Positions 15,261 to 16,768 of a stretch of DNA of 16,768 nt are shown piece after piece; position 1 is the first letter of the stretch; each line of letters starts with the position of its first letter. The stretch comes from an uncultured Eubacteriales bacterium (GTDB taxonomy: Bacteria; Bacillota; Clostridia; Monoglobales; UMGS1388): NCBI GenBank assembly GCA_900551345.1, contig URVP01000020.1, positions 1-16,768 of the forward strand. Direction: 5' to 3'. Made by a program: the position numbers and the translations under genes. The notes beneath the pieces were generated by a model, which saw only the letters and a program-made list of their open reading frames with translations, was not told the origin of the DNA and searched no databases.

Positions 15261-15557
15261 TTACCGATCTTCCTTCGCAATATCAAGGTATACGAAGGAA
15301 TCCGTGTCTTTAGCACGAAACAACCCGTTAAGCCCGTCACGGATTGGGTCTTCGGTGATAAACCTGCCGACTGATGGGTCATAGTAGCGGTTTCTTAAGT
15401 AAATTAGGTCGCTTTCGTCGTCGTAGTATTCACCACTGTAGCGGAATGGGTTTGTATCAGATGCAGGGGACTTTTTAAGATTGCCGAAGGCGTCATAGCG
15501 GTAATTCTTTGTATAAGACAAGGGGACGCAGTAAAGCTGCAAAGCCGCCCCCTTGTC
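15261..15557 (-). pseudogene. Decayed RHS core C-terminus with lost tip
   Basis: The minus strand encodes the end of an RHS core: YRYDAFGN, then DTNPFRYSGEYYDDES, IYLRNRYYDPSVGRFITEDP and IRDGLN, the hallmark repeat just before RHS variable tips. Nothing upstream belongs to it: an in-frame TAA lies in the palindrome arm at 15558-15560, and the next gene upstream is a complete unrelated ORF. After DGLN the usual YVYANNNPxxxxDPxG hinge and tip are missing; instead a short tail, LFRAKDTDSFVYLDIAKEDR, ends at TAA. That stop corresponds to a CAA codon in the homologous tail of the gene at 14267-14809, so a single C-to-T change may have made it. It looks like a remnant of an older RHS gene or a displaced tip cassette. 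Confidence 0.85.
15418..15472 (-). repeat. 55-bp direct repeat of RHS core, copy 1
   Basis: Identical over 55 bp to 16714-16768 (copy 2), where the match stops only because the window ends. Both encode the SPASDTNPFRYSGEYYD segment of the RHS core. Perfect DNA identity next to diverged flanks suggests recent duplication or gene conversion. Confidence 0.95.
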
Positions 15558-15560
15558 TTA
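15514..15560. repeat. Palindromic element at the RHS remnant breakpoint
   Basis: TAAGACAAGGGG (15514-15525) and CCCCTTGTCTTA (15549-15560) form a perfect 12-bp inverted repeat around 23 nt that holds an inner GCAG/CTGC pair. It sits exactly where the RHS reading frame is cut and 6 nt from the end of the immunity candidate gene. No poly-T follows on either strand, so it is not a standard terminator. It resembles REP-like or small mobile palindromes; no target duplication is evident. Confidence 0.75.
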
Positions 15561-15566
15561 GAAAAC

Positions 15567-15899
15567 TTAATCAACAATAATACCAAAATCAGATACACAA
15601 TCATTAGTATCAAAAGATATATTAAACAATATTGGTCCTGAAAAACTTTTCCCCACATAATATGTATAATGGGAATCCTCTACTAATCCATTATCTCCAA
15701 GTAATTGCAGTATTTCAGCAGAACTCATTCCATATAAATCATTGGTTTGGGTTAAATCGTCAATCATTTTATATCTTCCCCATATATCTGCCTCCCATCC
15801 TTCTATAGAGAAAACTGTTTTGTGATATTCTCTAATACAAATAAGAACTAAAATTATAATAATTAGTAATAATATCAATGCTATTATCAAACGTTTCAT
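15567..15899 (-). CDS. Putative immunity protein for the adjacent RHS toxin tip (membrane-anchored)
   Basis: Small gene lying 18 nt downstream of the RHS toxin and in the same direction, the usual position of an immunity gene. The 110-aa product has one N-terminal helix (about 3-22) and a soluble domain of about 85 residues: RYKMIDDL (42-49), LYGMSSAEILQLLG (55-68), then strands around YTYYVGKS and ILFNISFD. The pattern of a helix with GMS..EI..LLG, followed by Y-rich and hydrophobic strands, resembles the small BamE/SmpA-like fold; that is a fold-level guess. The ATG at 15899 follows AAGGAAG by 7 nt. A membrane anchor suggests neutralisation of a toxin acting at or outside the membrane. The immunity role is inferred from position. 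Confidence 0.75.
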   Translation of the reverse strand: MKRLIIALILLLIIIILVLICIREYHKTVFSIEGWEADIWGRYKMIDDLTQTNDLYGMSSAEILQLLGDNGLVEDSHYTYYVGKSFSGPILFNISFDTNDCVSDFGIIVD

Positions 15900-15917
15900 A
15901 TATGCACTTCCTTCTCA

Positions 15918-16768
15918 TTAAATCGCTGAAATTACCATTCCATTGTTTGTCGGAACTAATTTGCCATTTTCTATTTTTTTTAGCTCCCCTTTCCTTACTG
16001 CGTTTAATACTTCTTTGTAAATATTGTATTTAGATACATTTTCACCAATTTCTCGCCCTTGTGCATTGTTGTATAAATCCATTTTTGTTCCCAAAAAAGT
16101 ATTACTGTTAAAATTTGTTGGGAAGCCGTATTCATGTGCATTTGTATACAATTCAGTCAAATTACTTCCAATAGAGTCTATCAAAGTTGCATTCCAATAA
16201 GCATGTCTAAATGCATCTGAGTCATCATTTACTCTATAACCATCACCATAATATTCTTCTGTCTTCTGTCTTGCTAATACTCCATATGTTAAAAATGCAA
16301 TACCTTCTGACGAATATTGTTCATATAAAACTTTTTCAACATTATTAAAGCGAGAGCCTATAATATCATGATTTTCTACTATAATTGAATTTCCGATTTT
16401 TCTTATCTCGTTTGCTAAATTGTGAACGGCGTCTTTCATAGTTCCAATGTCAATCCCTTGTTGTTCTAAAAAATCAAGATTATTCCATGTTTCTGTTAAA
16501 TCAGATAATGCATCATAAACTATAGGATTAACAGTTTTGTATTTGTCATCAGCGTTGTTACTAGCCCAATATCCCCACGGATCCACAAACATAACCGGAT
16601 TATTATTTGCATACACATACCAATTAAGTCCGTCTCTTATCGGGTCTTCGGTAATAAATCTACCTGTACCGGGGTCGTAATACCTTGCACGAAGGTAGAT
16701 AAAGCCTGTTTCTTCGTCGTAGTATTCACCACTGTAGCGGAATGGGTTTGTATCAGATGCAGGGGACT
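15918..16768 (-). CDS. RHS-repeat polymorphic toxin, C-terminal part (5' end outside window)
   Basis: RHS proteins form a shell that encloses a variable C-terminal toxin released against competitors. The visible 282 codons run from the window edge to TAA at 15918-15920. Residues 1-48 are the end of the RHS core (FRYSGEYYDEETGFIYLRAR, YYDPGTGRFITEDPIRDGLN), followed by the hinge YVYANNNPVMFVDPWGY (50-66). The tip of about 215 residues has three conserved-looking clusters: NDDSDAFRHAYWNA (about 180-193), TNAHEYG (208-214) and MDLYNNAQGREIG (229-241). These match my memory of the DUF6973-type domain seen in secreted and RHS-type proteins; the family name needs a profile search. The His, Asp, Glu and Asn residues could be catalytic or metal-binding, but the activity is unknown. 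A GTG at 16616 is internal to the protein, not its start. Confidence 0.9.
   Translation of the reverse strand, partial: SPASDTNPFRYSGEYYDEETGFIYLRARYYDPGTGRFITEDPIRDGLNWYVYANNNPVMFVDPWGYWASNNADDKYKTVNPIVYDALSDLTETWNNLDFLEQQGIDIGTMKDAVHNLANEIRKIGNSIIVENHDIIGSRFNNVEKVLYEQYSSEGIAFLTYGVLARQKTEEYYGDGYRVNDDSDAFRHAYWNATLIDSIGSNLTELYTNAHEYGFPTNFNSNTFLGTKMDLYNNAQGREIGENVSKYNIYKEVLNAVRKGELKKIENGKLVPTNNGMVISAI
16714..16768 (-). repeat. 55-bp direct repeat of RHS core, copy 2
   Basis: Exact match to 15418-15472, truncated by the window edge. It lies inside the intact RHS reading frame just before the variable tip, a site where homologous recombination can swap tips. Confidence 0.95.

Noticed and set aside
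15514..15560. Palindrome as an ordinary Rho-independent terminator for the toxin-immunity transcript
   Set aside because: Position fits, but neither strand has a T-run after the stem; a small mobile palindrome explains the broken RHS frame better.
15404..15658. 84-aa frame overlapping the RHS remnant and the immunity candidate
   Set aside because: It is out of frame with the recognisable RHS sequence and crosses the palindrome; no protein features.
16616..16618. Separate 232-aa gene starting at GTG 16616
   Set aside because: The frame stays open to the window edge and the upstream residues are RHS core, so the GTG is an internal Val codon.
1..16768. CRISPR array, tRNA, rRNA or transposase gene
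   Set aside because: No regularly spaced repeats, cloverleaf sequences, rRNA motifs or transposase signatures were seen on either strand.

Overview
The window reads as a low-GC Firmicutes chromosome, most likely an anaerobic Clostridia lineage. The reasons are the class III heat-shock cluster ctsR-mcsA-mcsB-clpC with textbook CtsR operators, strong AGGAGG-type ribosome binding sites, A-tract-rich sigma-A promoters, and a gut-Clostridia style heterodimeric ABC exporter and RHS locus. I cannot name the species from the sequence.

Layout. (1) Positions 1-1512 hold the first 504 codons of rpoB on the minus strand, cut by the window edge inside rifampicin cluster I. (2) Divergent to it is upp (uracil phosphoribosyltransferase, plus strand). 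The two promoters face each other inside the shared intergenic region. Two hairpin terminators separate upp from the convergent proteolysis block. (3) Positions 2542-8329, minus strand, carry ctsR-mcsA-mcsB-clpC followed by a membrane-anchored HtrA-like protease. One sigma-A promoter, bracketed by two perfect CtsR boxes, controls the block. The genes encode a heat-shock repressor, the protein-arginine kinase McsB and its activator McsA, the ClpC unfoldase, and a quality-control protease outside the membrane. (4) Positions 8795-13180, plus strand, form a self-contained drug-efflux cassette: a MarR repressor with a dyad operator at its own transcription start, then two overlapping ABC half-transporter genes that make an asymmetric heterodimeric exporter, closed by a terminator.

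(5) Positions 13322-16768, all on the minus strand and visibly more AT-rich, are an accessory RHS/polymorphic-toxin region. At the right edge is the C-terminal part of an RHS protein with a variable tip domain (DAFRHAYW...AHE...MDLYNNAQGR motifs). It is followed 18 nt later by a small membrane-anchored gene that is a good immunity candidate. Beyond it lies a decayed second RHS C-terminus sharing a 55-bp exact repeat with the first, cut by a 12-bp-arm palindrome at one end and joined at the other end to sequence homologous to the 3' end of another small gene. Then come four small membrane or membrane-anchored proteins, including an RDD protein, which look like an accumulated set of orphan immunity or accessory genes.

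The most novel material is region 5: a toxin tip of uncertain activity with its putative immunity protein, and the recombination scars around it. Regions 1-4 are well understood gene families with some unusual arrangement: rpoB not preceded by rplL, htrA appended to the clpC operon, and convergent rpoB/upp promoters.
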